Shown: positions 18,492-27,587 of the stretch, one piece after another
Layout: each line of letters starts with the position of its first letter
How positions within the stretch are numbered: the stretch's first letter is position 1
Assembly (NCBI RefSeq): GCF_024346455.1
Contig: NZ_JAGQCY010000003.1
Coordinates: 124,001 to 188,000 of the forward strand
Reading direction: 5' to 3'
Length of the DNA stretch: 64,000 nucleotides
From: Cyanobium sp. Aljojuca 7A6
GTDB taxonomy: Bacteria > Cyanobacteriota > Cyanobacteriia > PCC-6307 > Cyanobiaceae
Notes under the pieces: generated by a model
The model's input: only the letters and a program-made list of their open reading frames with translations
Database searches by the model: none
What the model was told of the DNA's origin: nothing
Position numbers and translations under genes: made by a program

Positions 18492-19436
18492 TTATGCAAC
18501 ATCCGATGCCGAACGGATCCGCAGCAGGCCCCAGCGGTCCTGTTCGACCCGCTGTTCCACCTTCCAGCCCGCGGCCCGCAGATCCCGCTCCAGGCCAGGG
18601 GCCTGATCCACCAGCAGACCGCTGAGCAGGCCCACCCCGCCGGGGCCCAGCAGGCGCGGAAAGCAGGGAATCAAGGCCTCGATCACCGGCGCCAGAATGT
18701 TGCAGAGCAAGAGATCGGCGCCGCGTCCCTCCAGCAGCTCCGAGAGGGCCTCCGCCGATCCGGTGGTCACCGTCAGCGCCTGCGCGCCGTCCAGGCCGTT
18801 CAGGGCGGCGTTCTCCCGGGTCGCCCGCTCCGCCAGGGGGTCGGTGTCGGCGGCCGCCACGGTCGCCGCCCCCAGCCGCAGGGCGGCCAGGCCCAGGATG
18901 CCGCTGCCGCAGCCCAGATCGGCCACCCGCAGCCCCCGCAGCCCCGGCCCCAGGCCGGCCAGCTCCCGTTCGCCGGCCAGGGCTTCGAGCGCCTCCAGGC
19001 AGAGGCGGGTGGTCGGATGGCTGCCGGTGCCGAAGGCGCTGCCCGGATCGATGCGGATCACCAGGCGCCCGGCCTGCTCCGGCGGCACATCCAGCCAGGC
19101 CGGCAGCACCAGCAGCCGCTTGCCCACCGGATCGGGCTGCCAGTGACTCTTCCAGCTCAGGCTCCAGTCCTCATCGTCCTGGCGGTGCCAACGGATCGGC
19201 GGCAGTGCCAGATTGAAGGGTTGCCCCAGGGGGGCCAGGGCCCGCTCCAGCTCCAGCCGCTGGTCGGCGGGCCAGTCGCTTTCGGGCAGCCAGGCCAGCA
19301 GCTGGCGACGCTCCGGGGCCTCGGGGGGATGCTGCAGGGCCACCCGAGGCACCCCAAGGAGCGGCAGCTTCCAGAGCAGGGATTCCTCCAGTTCGGCAGG
19401 GGCGGCCATCTCCAGCCGCCACCAGACCAGGCCCAT
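18492..19436 (-). CDS. prmA: Ribosomal protein L11 methyltransferase
   Basis: PrmA trimethylates L11 using SAM. The 314-residue product carries the N-terminal substrate-recognition domain (WWRLEMAAPAELEESLLWKL) and a Rossmann methyltransferase core: DPGSAFGTGSHPTTRLCLE, motif I VADLGCGSGILGLAALRLG and the catalytic-loop LLCNILAPVI. Its ATG overlaps the serA stop by one base (TGATG), indicating coupling. petF lies further downstream on the same strand but has its own upstream region. Confidence 0.93.
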   Translation of the reverse strand: MGLVWWRLEMAAPAELEESLLWKLPLLGVPRVALQHPPEAPERRQLLAWLPESDWPADQRLELERALAPLGQPFNLALPPIRWHRQDDEDWSLSWKSHWQPDPVGKRLLVLPAWLDVPPEQAGRLVIRIDPGSAFGTGSHPTTRLCLEALEALAGERELAGLGPGLRGLRVADLGCGSGILGLAALRLGAATVAAADTDPLAERATRENAALNGLDGAQALTVTTGSAEALSELLEGRGADLLLCNILAPVIEALIPCFPRLLGPGGVGLLSGLLVDQAPGLERDLRAAGWKVEQRVEQDRWGLLRIRSASDVA

Positions 19437-21022
19437 CAGAGGGTGACCGGATGGGCGGCCTGGATGCCGTTGATGTCGTGGATCACCGCCAGCAGGCTGG
19501 GGGGAATCGGGTCGTCGAGGCTCAGCACCATCACGGCGTCGCCCCGCACGATGCGTCGCCCCACCTGCATCGAGGCGATGTTGACGTTGTGCTCGCCGAG
19601 CAGGGAGCCCAGTTCTCCGATGATGCCGGGCATGTCCCGGTGGCGGGTGAAGAGCATGTGACGGCTCGGCGTCACGTTCACCGGGAACTCGTCGATGGTG
19701 GTGATGCGCAGTTCCCCGTCGGTGAACACCGCGCCGGTGACGCTGTGGTTACCGCGGGGGCTACGGGAGCTCAGCTGGAGGGAACCGCCGGCGAAGTCGC
19801 GGCTGGCATCGTCCTTCACCTCAAGCACGTGGATGCCGCGTTCCTTGGCCTCCAGGCTGGCGTTGACGTAGTTGATGCTGTCGCCCAGGGCGGCCGAGAG
19901 GATGCCCTTGAGGGCCGCCACCACCAGGGGCTGGGCCGGGTGGGAGGCGAATTCCCCCTGCAACCGCACCTCCAGTTCGCTGATCTGGCCACTGGCCAGC
20001 TGGCTGAGCAGCAGGCCGAGGGTTTCGGCCAGTTGCAGGTGGGGTTTCAGCTGTTCCATCACCTCGGCGGTGAGGCCGGGGATGTTGACGGCGCTGCGGG
20101 CCGGCAGGCCCAGCAGCACGTCCCGGATCTGCTCGGCCACGTCAATGGCCACGTTCTCCTGGGCTTCCTCCGTGGAGGCCCCCAGGTGGGGGGTGAGGAT
20201 CAGCCGCTCCTTGACCAACCGCAGCGGCGAATCGGCGGCCAGAGGTTCTTTGGCAAACACGTCGATCGCGGCGCCGGCGATCACCCGGTTGTCCACCGCC
20301 TCGGCCAGGGCCTTTTCATCGATGATGCCGCCGCGGGCGCAGTTCACCAGCCGGGCGGTGGGCTTCATCGTGGCCAGCAGCGCGGCGTTGACCAGGTTCT
20401 CGGTGTCCGGGGTGCGGGGCAGGTGCAGGCTGATGTAGTCGGCTTCGGCGAACAGCTGGGGCAGGGCCAGCAGGCGCACCTGCAGCAGCTGGGCCCGCTC
20501 GGCGGAGATGAACGGGTCGTAGGCGGCCACGTCCATGCCCAGGGCCCGGGCGACACGGGCGACGTGGGAGCCGATCTTGCCGAGCCCGACCACGCCCAGG
20601 GTTTTCTTGTAAAGCTCGTTGCCCACGTAGGTCTTGCGGTCCCAGCCGCCGGCCATGGTGCTGGCGTGGGCGTGGGGCACGTGTCGCGAGAGAGAGAGCA
20701 TCAGCGCCAGGGCATGCTCGGCGGCGGCGATCGTGTTGCCTTCTGGAGAATTCACGACGATGACCCCGCGCCTTGTGGCGGCTGGCACATCGACGTTGTC
20801 GACCCCGACGCCGGCCCGGCCGATGATGCGCAGCTGGCTGGCAGCCTCGATCACCTCGGCGGTCACCTGGGTGCCGGAGCGGATCATCAGGCCGTCGTAC
20901 GCGCCGATGCAGCCCACCAGCTGCTCCGGGCTGAGACCCGTTCGCACGTCCACTTGGGCCACCTGGGAGAGGATGTCAATCCCCGCCTGGTCGATGGGAT
21001 CGGAGACCAGAACCTTCGTCAT
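19436..21022 (-). CDS. serA: D-3-phosphoglycerate dehydrogenase (long form)
   Basis: SerA oxidises 3-phosphoglycerate to 3-phosphohydroxypyruvate, opening serine synthesis. The 528-residue product is the long type: substrate/NAD domains with [33 protein letters not shown] and [17 protein letters not shown], then an intervening domain and a C-terminal ACT domain ([20 protein letters not shown]) for possible serine feedback. It starts at ATG 21022 and is followed by coupled prmA. Confidence 0.96.
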   Translation of the reverse strand: MTKVLVSDPIDQAGIDILSQVAQVDVRTGLSPEQLVGCIGAYDGLMIRSGTQVTAEVIEAASQLRIIGRAGVGVDNVDVPAATRRGVIVVNSPEGNTIAAAEHALALMLSLSRHVPHAHASTMAGGWDRKTYVGNELYKKTLGVVGLGKIGSHVARVARALGMDVAAYDPFISAERAQLLQVRLLALPQLFAEADYISLHLPRTPDTENLVNAALLATMKPTARLVNCARGGIIDEKALAEAVDNRVIAGAAIDVFAKEPLAADSPLRLVKERLILTPHLGASTEEAQENVAIDVAEQIRDVLLGLPARSAVNIPGLTAEVMEQLKPHLQLAETLGLLLSQLASGQISELEVRLQGEFASHPAQPLVVAALKGILSAALGDSINYVNASLEAKERGIHVLEVKDDASRDFAGGSLQLSSRSPRGNHSVTGAVFTDGELRITTIDEFPVNVTPSRHMLFTRHRDMPGIIGELGSLLGEHNVNIASMQVGRRIVRGDAVMVLSLDDPIPPSLLAVIHDINGIQAAHPVTL

Positions 21023-21109
21023 GTCCGGCAGCGGTGCGGGGGGCGGTGGGTACGCCCCCAGAGGGGCAGGCCGGAGGTGCAGTGTAGAGAGCGGTGCGGA
21101 GACGAGCCC

Positions 21110-21613
21110 ATGTCAGTGAGTGTGGTGGTCGTGTTGGACGATCGCGATCGCCTGCAGGCGCTGCGGGATCGATTACTGGCGCTTCAGCCGGCCCTGACCC
21201 GGGTGCTGGCGATCGGCAGCGGTGAAGCGACCATGTCGGACGTCGAGCGACTGGATCCGGCCACGGCCCGGCGGCGACGGCAGCAGTCGCTGGTGCGCTG
21301 GTTGCTGCCCTTCGGCTTCCTGGCTGGTCTCACCTTCACCCAGATCACGGATCTGCACACCTTCAGCTTCGCCGGGGCCTATGGGGAGCCGCTGATCGGC
21401 GGCCTGCTGGGCATGGGCTCCGGCTGGATGGGCAGCTTCGCCGCCGCCGCCAGCGTCAGCTCCGAGGAGGACGATCGCATCCGAGTTCTGCGCAACCGGC
21501 TCGAGGAGGGCTGCTGGCTGCTGCTGCTGGAGGTGCCCGCCGGGAGGGAGATCCCCTGGAGCACCATCCAGCTGGCACAACCGAAGGCGGTTGTGCGGCT
21601 GGATGACACCTGA
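21110..21613 (+). CDS. Conserved cyanobacterial membrane protein
   Basis: A 167-residue protein with a cytoplasmic-like N-terminus ([19 protein letters not shown]), a hydrophobic hairpin at about 63-105 ([12 protein letters not shown], then [22 protein letters not shown]) and a C-terminal soluble part ([19 protein letters not shown]). The glycine-rich segment resembles a small membrane-inserted hairpin. Function not recognised. It begins 87 bases from the divergent serA and ends 11 bases before the S4-domain gene, so the two are probably co-transcribed. Confidence 0.75.
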   Translation: MSVSVVVVLDDRDRLQALRDRLLALQPALTRVLAIGSGEATMSDVERLDPATARRRRQQSLVRWLLPFGFLAGLTFTQITDLHTFSFAGAYGEPLIGGLLGMGSGWMGSFAAAASVSSEEDDRIRVLRNRLEEGCWLLLLEVPAGREIPWSTIQLAQPKAVVRLDDT

Positions 21614-21624
21614 GCCCTGGCGCC

Positions 21625-22398
21625 ATGCTTCCACGACGGGACTTGCTGGACGGAAATCGCCACCCTGAGGCCCTTGAGGGCCTGTTCAGCCTGGCGGAAA
21701 CGGCCCTGCGCACCTGGGAGCCCCAGGTCAGTGGTTTTCTTGACGCCTCGCTGCGGGAGGAGGCCGAGGCCAGGCTCGGGTCTCTCAGTGAGCTGAGCCT
21801 CGCCAGCGACGGCGGGCACCCCGGCGCCGAGCGCCGCTGCCTGCTGCTGGCACGGGCGGGACAGAAGCCCACCCCCCCTGATCTGATGGGGCTGGAGATC
21901 AGCGGCAATTTCCTTTTCGATCCCGCCTCCGCGACCGACATGGTCGATGGACTGGCCCACGCCGGTGCCAGCGCGGCGGAGCGGGGTGATCTGTGGCTGC
22001 GGGGCGATCGGGGCGCTCAGGCCATCGTCTCCGCGGCCCTGGCCGGGCGGCTGGATGGGGGGGAGGGCCTGGTGCGCACGGTGTCTGTGCGCTTCGAGGC
22101 CAGGCCCATCGAGGTGCTGCAGCTGCCGGCCCAGCGCCTGCCCCGCCAGCTGACCACCGTGGAAGCTTCCCTGCGGCTGGATGCCCTGGCCTCGGCCGGT
22201 TTCGGTCTGTCACGTAACCGCATGGCCACCCTGATCCGCCAGGGGGCCGTTCGCATCGACTGGCGCGTGGTCAGCAGCCCCAGCCAGCCGCTGGCCGTGG
22301 GCACGCGGGTCCAGTTGGAGGGGCGGGGGGAGTTGCAGGTGTTGGCGATCGATCCCACCAAGCGGGAGCGCTTCCGGGTCCGGATGGAGCGCCATTGA
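21625..22398 (+). CDS. S4 RNA-binding domain protein (photosystem II S4 / YlmH-like)
   Basis: A 257-residue protein ending in an S4 domain (about 180-250): LRLDALASAGFGLSRNRMATL followed by IRQGAVRIDWRVVSSPSQPL. The N-terminal region (PTPPDLMGLEISGNFLFDP and a following beta-rich part) matches the YlmH-like proteins called photosystem II S4 domain proteins in cyanobacteria and plants. RNA binding is expected; a precise role is not established. The tRNA-Val gene lies downstream. Confidence 0.85.
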   Translation: MLPRRDLLDGNRHPEALEGLFSLAETALRTWEPQVSGFLDASLREEAEARLGSLSELSLASDGGHPGAERRCLLLARAGQKPTPPDLMGLEISGNFLFDPASATDMVDGLAHAGASAAERGDLWLRGDRGAQAIVSAALAGRLDGGEGLVRTVSVRFEARPIEVLQLPAQRLPRQLTTVEASLRLDALASAGFGLSRNRMATLIRQGAVRIDWRVVSSPSQPLAVGTRVQLEGRGELQVLAIDPTKRERFRVRMERH

Positions 22399-22466
22399 GA
22401 CGCTGGGACCTCAAGTTGACAGGAGGGAAGGCCGGCGAGTAGGAAAAGCCCTAGGAAGTAGCCGAT

Positions 22467-22485
22467 CCAACGGATTTCCCGTTGG
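22467..22485. other. Hairpin in spacer before tRNA-Val
   Basis: Within the 166-base spacer between the S4 gene and the tRNA, CCAACGG and CCGTTGG form a perfect 7-bp stem with a 5-base loop. A second short hairpin (ATCTC/GAGAT) lies near 22512-22525 and is followed by a T-rich stretch. They could be a terminator or processing region for the S4 gene, or part of a small RNA. Nothing decides between these. Confidence 0.35.
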
Positions 22486-22564
22486 TGAAGTCGCGGACGA
22501 CATCCCGTTTCGATCTCTATCGAGATAGCTGTCGTTTTCCTTGCACCTCAGTGACCCCGGCAAC

Positions 22565-22636
22565 GGGCGATTAGCTCAGAGGTAGAGCACTACCTTGACA
22601 CGGTAGGAGTCACTGGTTCGATTCCAGTATCGCCCA
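22565..22636 (+). tRNA. tRNA-Val(GAC)
   Basis: The 72-base cloverleaf has acceptor stem GGGCGAT/ATCGCCC (22565-22571 with 22629-22635) and discriminator A at 22636. The D-arm is TAGCTCAGAGGTAGAGC, the anticodon arm CTACC/GGTAG encloses loop TTGACAC with anticodon GAC, and the T-arm reads CTGGTTCGATTCCAG. CCA is not encoded, so it must be added after RNase Z cleavage. Confidence 0.97.
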
Positions 22637-22731
22637 TTTAAGTTCTATTTAATACCCCTGAATCTGCAGGCATTCAATCCTCGTTCGCTTCGCTGCTACC
22701 CTCAGCCGATCGTGCCTGTGAGCCTGCCAGC

Positions 22732-24138
22732 GTGAGCCCCACCGAGGCCGTCCCACCTCTGTCCTGCACGGTGGTTGTGGGACTCGGTCGTTCGGGACTG
22801 GGGGCCGCCCGTTTGCTTCACGCTCGCGGCGAGACGGTGGTGGTGATCGAGAGCGGCGACTCTCCAGACCTTCGTGCCCGGGCCGCCGAGCTGGAGAGCG
22901 AGTCCATTGCGGCGCACCTGGGGGTTCCCCTCAGCGTCGAGGCGTTCTACGCCTTGCCGCTGCCGCCGTCGGCGGTGGTGGTGAGCCCGGGCATTGCCTG
23001 GAACCATCCGGTGCTGGAGGAGCTGCGCTCCCGGGGGGTGCAGGTGCAGGGGGAGATCGTGCCCGCCTGGCAGGCCAGCCGCGACGTGCCCTGGATCGGC
23101 ATCACCGGCACCAACGGCAAGACCACCGTCACCTGCCTGGTGCACCACCTGCTGGAGCACGGTGGCAGGGACGCGCCGCTCTGCGGCAATGTCGGCATCT
23201 CCGCCGCTGAGGTGGTGCTGCAGCGGCGTCTGGAGGACGGCCCCCGCCCCGATTGGCTGGTGGTGGAACTCAGCAGTTACCAGCTGGAGGCTGCCCCGGC
23301 CGTCGCTCCCGCCATCGGTGTCTGGACCACCCTCACTCCCGACCACCTGGAGCGCCACGGCACCCTGACCGCCTACCGGGCCATCAAGCGGCGGCTGCTG
23401 GAGCATTCACGCGTCCGCATCCTCAACGCCGACGACCCCGACCTGCGCCGCCACGCGGACACCTGGGATCACGCGGACTGGATCACCGCCGGACCCAGGG
23501 AGGCCCTGCCGGCCGGGATGGATCCCCTGCTCTGGATCGATGAGCACGACCTGGTGCAGGGGCGCCAGGGTCCCTTGTTCCCAGCCAGCGCCCTGGCGAT
23601 GCCCGGGGCCCACAACCGCCAGAACCTGCTGCTGGCGGTGGCGGTGGGGCTCCATGCCGGGCTGGAGCCGGCGGCGATGGAGGCGGCCTGCCGCTGTTTC
23701 CCCGGCGTGCCCCATCGGCTGGAGCGCCTGCGCCAGCTGAACGGCATCACCTGGTTCAACGACAGCAAGGCCACCAACTACGACGCCGCCGAGGTGGCCC
23801 TGCGGGCCCTGGAGGGACCGTTGGTTGTGCTGGCCGGTGGCCAGTCGAAGCAGGGGGATGCGGCGGCCTGGCTGGAGCGGCTCCAGGAGCGGGCGGCGGC
23901 GGTGGTGCTCTACGGCGCCGCCCGGGAGGAATTCGGTGGCCTGCTGCACGCCAGTGGCTACGGCGGGGTGGGTCGGCAGGTGGAGGATCTGGAGGCCGCC
24001 GTGGCCCTGGCCGCCTCCCTGGCTCCCGAGCTCGGCTGCCAGGGGGTGTTGCTGTCCCCGGCCTGTGCCAGCTTCGACCAGTACACCAGCTTCGAAGCCC
24101 GCGGCGATCACTTCCGCCGGCTGGTGCTGGCCCTCTGA
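22732..24138 (+). CDS. murD: UDP-N-acetylmuramoylalanine-D-glutamate ligase
   Basis: MurD adds D-glutamate to UDP-MurNAc-L-Ala in the cytoplasm. The 468-residue product has an N-terminal nucleotide domain (VVGLGRSGLGAARLLHARG), the ATP-binding GITGTNGKTTVTCLVHHLL, the central WLVVELSSYQLE and LTPDHLERHGTL, and the C-terminal ligase motif WFNDSKATNYDAAEVALRAL. It starts at GTG 22732. The EVE-domain gene begins 12 bases after its stop. Confidence 0.95.
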   Translation: MSPTEAVPPLSCTVVVGLGRSGLGAARLLHARGETVVVIESGDSPDLRARAAELESESIAAHLGVPLSVEAFYALPLPPSAVVVSPGIAWNHPVLEELRSRGVQVQGEIVPAWQASRDVPWIGITGTNGKTTVTCLVHHLLEHGGRDAPLCGNVGISAAEVVLQRRLEDGPRPDWLVVELSSYQLEAAPAVAPAIGVWTTLTPDHLERHGTLTAYRAIKRRLLEHSRVRILNADDPDLRRHADTWDHADWITAGPREALPAGMDPLLWIDEHDLVQGRQGPLFPASALAMPGAHNRQNLLLAVAVGLHAGLEPAAMEAACRCFPGVPHRLERLRQLNGITWFNDSKATNYDAAEVALRALEGPLVVLAGGQSKQGDAAAWLERLQERAAAVVLYGAAREEFGGLLHASGYGGVGRQVEDLEAAVALAASLAPELGCQGVLLSPACASFDQYTSFEARGDHFRRLVLAL

Positions 24139-24150
24139 GACCGAACATCC

Positions 24151-24618
24151 ATGGCCTGGTGGTTGATGAAGAGCGAGCCGGATGTCTACGGCATCCAGCA
24201 CCTGCAGGCGGAGGGCACCACCCTCTGGGACGGGATCCGCAATTACCAGGCCCGCAACTTCATGCGGGCGATGCAGATCGGTGATCGCGCCTTCTTCTAC
24301 CACTCCAATGCCAGTCCCCCCGGCATCGTCGGTCTGATGGAGGTGATCGAAACGGGGGTGGTGGATCCCAGCCAGTTCGATCCCGCTTCCAAGTATTACG
24401 ACCCGGCCTCGAAGCCGGAGGCCCCTCGCTGGGACTGCGCCCGTCTGGCCTATCGCACCACCTTCCCGGCGATGCTCAGCCTTGAGGCCCTGCGGGTGCA
24501 GTTCTCGGTGGAGGAACTGGTGGTGGTCCGCCGGGGCAACCGCCTCTCGATCCTGCCGGTGAGTGACGCCAGCGCCGAGCGGATCTTCACCCTGCTGGGG
24601 GTGGAACCGGACGCCTGA
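24151..24618 (+). CDS. EVE domain protein
   Basis: A 155-residue stand-alone EVE (PUA-like) domain. It begins WWLMKSEPDVYGIQHLQ and has LWDGIRNYQARNFMRAMQIGD, FFYHSNASPPGIVGL and YYDPASKPEAPRWDCARL, all characteristic. EVE domains form an aromatic-cage pocket that binds modified bases in DNA or RNA. As a stand-alone housekeeping copy next to murD, its substrate is unknown; such proteins are widespread in cyanobacteria and proteobacteria. Confidence 0.92.
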   Translation: MAWWLMKSEPDVYGIQHLQAEGTTLWDGIRNYQARNFMRAMQIGDRAFFYHSNASPPGIVGLMEVIETGVVDPSQFDPASKYYDPASKPEAPRWDCARLAYRTTFPAMLSLEALRVQFSVEELVVVRRGNRLSILPVSDASAERIFTLLGVEPDA

Positions 24619-24634
24619 GGCGCCCCAGGCCACC

Positions 24635-24889
24635 TCAGGCCGCCGGCGCCGAAAACCCCTGATGGCCAGGAAACAGGTTGGCCAGGTAGCAGCGAGTCAC
24701 CCCCCGGTTGCGGACGCCGTTCTGCACCAGAAAGCCCGCCAGGGCCGCTTGAAACAGCCGGTACTGGTCCCAGTTGGGATGGCACTCGATGAACTGACGC
24801 ATGGCCTCCAGCAGCGGTTCGGGCACCTCCGCCCGCAGGCTCACCAGCGTCTCGGCCCCGTCCAACGGCAGGGTTCTCGGGCGGGCCAT
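24635..24889 (-). CDS. DUF2811-like small cyanobacterial protein
   Basis: An 84-residue protein from the ATG at 24889 (MARPRTLPLDG); in-frame ATGs at 24901 and 24925 would lengthen it. The core LVSLRAEVPEPLLEAMRQFI followed by HPNWDQYRLFQAALAGFLVQNG resembles DUF2811, a short helical family confined largely to cyanobacteria. Function unknown. It converges on the EVE gene with a 16-base gap, and its upstream region contains the inverted repeat noted at 25084-25145. Confidence 0.75.
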   Translation of the reverse strand: MARPRTLPLDGAETLVSLRAEVPEPLLEAMRQFIECHPNWDQYRLFQAALAGFLVQNGVRNRGVTRCYLANLFPGHQGFSAPAA

Positions 24890-25083
24890 TGCGGACTCCA
24901 TGCAGCGCGTCAGCCACTTCTCCACACCGCAGGGGGAACGTCAAACGGCCCCGGCTGTGGCCAGAGGTACCCGGTCCCAACTTGAGACATAAGCCCTTGC
25001 AGGGGCTTTGAGCTGCCCCCTTCGTTGCCGTCCTCCCGCCGTCGTGGCGGCCTCGCTGTGTCAAGCCAGGTCGGCGGTCGGCG

Positions 25084-25145
25084 CCGTTTCTCCCCAGCTG
25101 AGTCAAGGGGGCAACGCCAGAGGAGACCCGCCTGGGGAGAAACGG
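25084..25145. repeat. 14-bp perfect inverted repeat in an otherwise empty spacer
   Basis: CCGTTTCTCCCCAG (25084-25097) and its exact reverse complement CTGGGGAGAAACGG (25132-25145) flank a 34-base loop; pairing extends outward by about three bases with one mismatch. The spacer 24890-25183 has no credible gene. A smaller hairpin AAGCCC/GGGCTT lies at 24991-25008. The element could be a structured leader of the DUF2811 gene, a small RNA on either strand, or an operator pair. Confidence 0.6.
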
Positions 25146-25183
25146 TGCAAAACAGGGGTGACGGTTGCGGAATCCGCCAACGA

Positions 25184-25609
25184 TCAACAATCCTGATCCT
25201 CGCCGTCCTGCTCAGCGGGTCTCAGGCGCTCCAGGGCCGCGGCAAAGGCTTCGCTGGCGATGGCGCTCCAGCCCCCTTCGATCCCCCGCGATCCCGGCTC
25301 CGGGGCAAGTACGAGCTGCAGCGACCATCCTTGCCGATCCCCCCGCAGGCCCAGCCACAGGGATCCACCGCCGCCGGCCCGGGGATCCCCGATCGGCACT
25401 TCCAGCTCGATGTCGATGGCTTCGTCCGCCATCAGGGTGTCCGCGAGGGCGCCGTGCTGATGCGTCAGCCGACGGGCGGCCTGTTGCAGGGCCAGCAGTT
25501 CGGCCGCGGTGAGCTCGCTGGCCCAGCCCTCTCCTCCGATCAGGGCGGTGTAGGGGGTGCGGGAGGGATCCACCACCAGCCGCCAGCCCTGGCCTTCGCC
25601 GATCTCCAC
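25184..25609 (-). CDS. DUF1818 family protein
   Basis: A 141-residue cyanobacterial protein with GEGQGWRLVVDPSRTPYTAL near the start and GGEGWASELTAAELLALQQA after it, as in DUF1818. The C-terminus is acidic. No TM or signal peptide is seen. The function of the family is unknown. It follows rpoZ by 21 bases on the same strand, so co-transcription with the RNA polymerase omega gene is likely. Confidence 0.82.
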   Translation of the reverse strand: MEIGEGQGWRLVVDPSRTPYTALIGGEGWASELTAAELLALQQAARRLTHQHGALADTLMADEAIDIELEVPIGDPRAGGGGSLWLGLRGDRQGWSLQLVLAPEPGSRGIEGGWSAIASEAFAAALERLRPAEQDGEDQDC

Positions 25610-25630
25610 AGGGGTTGGGATGGGCCCGGC

Positions 25631-25858
25631 TCAGCCGGGCAGCAGGTCGGGCTGGTCCTGCTCGTCGCTGAGTTCGACGATGGCCCGCTGCACGGGCTTG
25701 ATCATGGAGTCGTCAAGCAGGCCGTCGAAATCGTCGAAGCGGCGTTGCTTGGCCCGGAAAGCGATGCGAACGGTGGTCAGGTAGCGGTTGCTGGAGTGCC
25801 GAATCAGGCTCTCTCCTCTCTGGGCCAGCTCCTTGGCGTTGAGATCGCTGTTTGGCAT
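25631..25858 (-). CDS. rpoZ: DNA-directed RNA polymerase subunit omega
   Basis: Omega assists folding and assembly of the beta' subunit. The 75-residue product has [20 protein letters not shown] and [20 protein letters not shown], followed by [16 protein letters not shown], matching the short cyanobacterial omega. It is divergent from the Hsp70-like gene across 124 bases and followed by the DUF1818 gene. Confidence 0.9.
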   Translation of the reverse strand: MPNSDLNAKELAQRGESLIRHSSNRYLTTVRIAFRAKQRRFDDFDGLLDDSMIKPVQRAIVELSDEQDQPDLLPG

Positions 25859-25982
25859 ACAAACCTGACTATCAATATCCGCAGCCTAGATCAGCCCCCC
25901 GGCCCGCCCTTCCCCCCTGGACAAGGCCTAGAAGAGGGCTGGCCGCGCCCCTGCACCGCCACCGCTCCCCCTCCAACGACCC

Positions 25983-27536
25983 ATGCCCGGAACCCTCGCC
26001 ATCGACCTGGGCAGCAGCACCACCGTGGTGGCCTGGCAGGACAGCCAGGGGCCTCCCCGGCTGCTGCCCCTGCCGCCCTACAGCTGCGGCGACCCCTGCG
26101 TGGTGCCCAGCCTGCTGTGGCTGGAGACAGCCGACGCCGAACGGCCGCTGATCGGCCGGCAGGTGCTGGAGGCGGCCCTGGCCGATAGCGACCATCCAGG
26201 CCTTTGCAGGGATTTCAAGCGGCACATCGGGGCCCCGACGCCTGCCCCACCGGAGGGCTGGCCCACGGCCGAGCGGGCCGGTGCCCTGCTGTTGGAGGGG
26301 CTCTGGCGGGTCCTGCCGCCGGGGATGGTGCCGGAGCGGCTGGTGCTCACCGCCCCGATCGAGACCTACCGCGGCTACCGGGCCTGGCTGCAGCGGGCCA
26401 GCCGCGATCTGGCCGTGCCGGAGCTGGTGCTGGTGGATGAGCCCACCGCCGCCGCCATCGGCGCCGGACTGCCCGCCGGCAGCCGGGTGCTGGTGGTGGA
26501 CATGGGCGGTGGCACCATCGACCTCTCCCTGGTGGCTCTGGAGGGTGGTGAGGGGCGGGCGGCGCCGATTGCCCAGCTGCTGCGCTTCGCGGGCCGGGAT
26601 CTGACCCGCAGCAGCCAGACCTTGCGCTGCGCCCGGGTGATCGGCAAGGCAGGTGCGGCCCTCGGTGGGCGGGACATTGATCGTTGGATTGCGGCCCACC
26701 TCTGCCCGGATGTCCCCGTTGATGGCGCCCTGCTGCAGCTCGCTGAGCGCCTCAAGTGCCAGCTCAGTGAGGCCCCCGAGGCCCTGCAGATCCAGGCGAC
26801 GGCAGGATCCTTGCGTGAACTGACCCTGAGCCGGCCGGCCTTTGAGCGGCTGCTGGAAGAGCGGGGCCTGCTGCAACTGCTTGATGGCCTGCTGGAGGCG
26901 GTGCTGGCGGCCGCCCGTCGGGAGGGACTGGGGCTGGGCGCCATCGACGCGGTGCTGCCGGTGGGTGGCAGCAGCCGGATCCCCCTGATTCGCCGCTGGC
27001 TGGAGAGCCGCTGTCCGGGCGTGCCCCTGCGTGGCGAGCGGCCCGTGGAGGCCGTGGCCCTGGGGGCCCTGGCCCTGACGCCCGGTGTCCGGGTGCGGGA
27101 CGTGCTGGCCCGTGGTGTGTCGCTGCGTTGCTGGGATCGGCGCAGCGGCTGCCACCGCTGGCATCCCCTGTTCATGGCCGGCCAGAGCTGGCCCACGGAG
27201 CAGCCCCTGGAGCTGGTGCTGGCCTGCAGCAGGGATGGTCAGGACCAGCTGGAACTGGTGCTGGGGGAGCCCCTACCCGAAGAACGGGCTGAAGTGGTCT
27301 TTGAGGGGGGGCTGCCGGTGCTGCGCGAGCGGCCGGCGGGGGCGGCCCCGGTGCGGCCCTGGTCCACGCCGCCGCGGGCCATCCCCCTGTCCTCCCCTGG
27401 CCGCCGTGGCGTCGACCGGCTGCGGCTGCGGTTCCACATTGATGCTGAGGCTCAGCTCCTGGTGGAGTGCGACGACCTGGAGGCCCCCGCTGACGCCGGC
27501 CCCCAGGGGGGGCAACGGCTCGGCCCGGTGCGCTGA
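25983..27536 (+). CDS. Hsp70-family protein with shortened substrate-binding region
   Basis: A 517-residue Hsp70-like ATPase. Nucleotide motifs are present: LAIDLGSSTTVVAWQ (phosphate 1), LVLVDEPTAAAIGAGL (connect 1), VLVVDMGGGTIDLSLVALEG (phosphate 2) and VLPVGGSSRIPLIRRWLESR (adenosine). The nucleotide domain covers about 1-370; only about 145 residues follow, so the beta-sandwich is reduced and the helical lid missing compared with DnaK (about 630). A Pro/Arg-rich linker interrupts the C-terminal part. It is probably a specialised chaperone, paired with the following membrane-anchored gene. Confidence 0.85.
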   Translation: MPGTLAIDLGSSTTVVAWQDSQGPPRLLPLPPYSCGDPCVVPSLLWLETADAERPLIGRQVLEAALADSDHPGLCRDFKRHIGAPTPAPPEGWPTAERAGALLLEGLWRVLPPGMVPERLVLTAPIETYRGYRAWLQRASRDLAVPELVLVDEPTAAAIGAGLPAGSRVLVVDMGGGTIDLSLVALEGGEGRAAPIAQLLRFAGRDLTRSSQTLRCARVIGKAGAALGGRDIDRWIAAHLCPDVPVDGALLQLAERLKCQLSEAPEALQIQATAGSLRELTLSRPAFERLLEERGLLQLLDGLLEAVLAAARREGLGLGAIDAVLPVGGSSRIPLIRRWLESRCPGVPLRGERPVEAVALGALALTPGVRVRDVLARGVSLRCWDRRSGCHRWHPLFMAGQSWPTEQPLELVLACSRDGQDQLELVLGEPLPEERAEVVFEGGLPVLRERPAGAAPVRPWSTPPRAIPLSSPGRRGVDRLRLRFHIDAEAQLLVECDDLEAPADAGPQGGQRLGPVR

Positions 27537-27587
27537 GGCCCCACCGCCGGTGGACGCCGACCAGGCTGCCCCCGGGACCGGGCGCCG

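Noticed and set aside
25040-25140. Cobalamin riboswitch, because GCCAGAGGAGACCCGCC resembles the B12 box
   Set aside because: The match has an insertion, the other conserved riboswitch parts were not found, and no plus-strand gene lies downstream.
25165-25196. tmRNA tag-like codons (GCC AAC ... TGA)
   Set aside because: The predicted tag does not resemble cyanobacterial tmRNA tags and the sequence is the antisense end of the DUF1818 gene.
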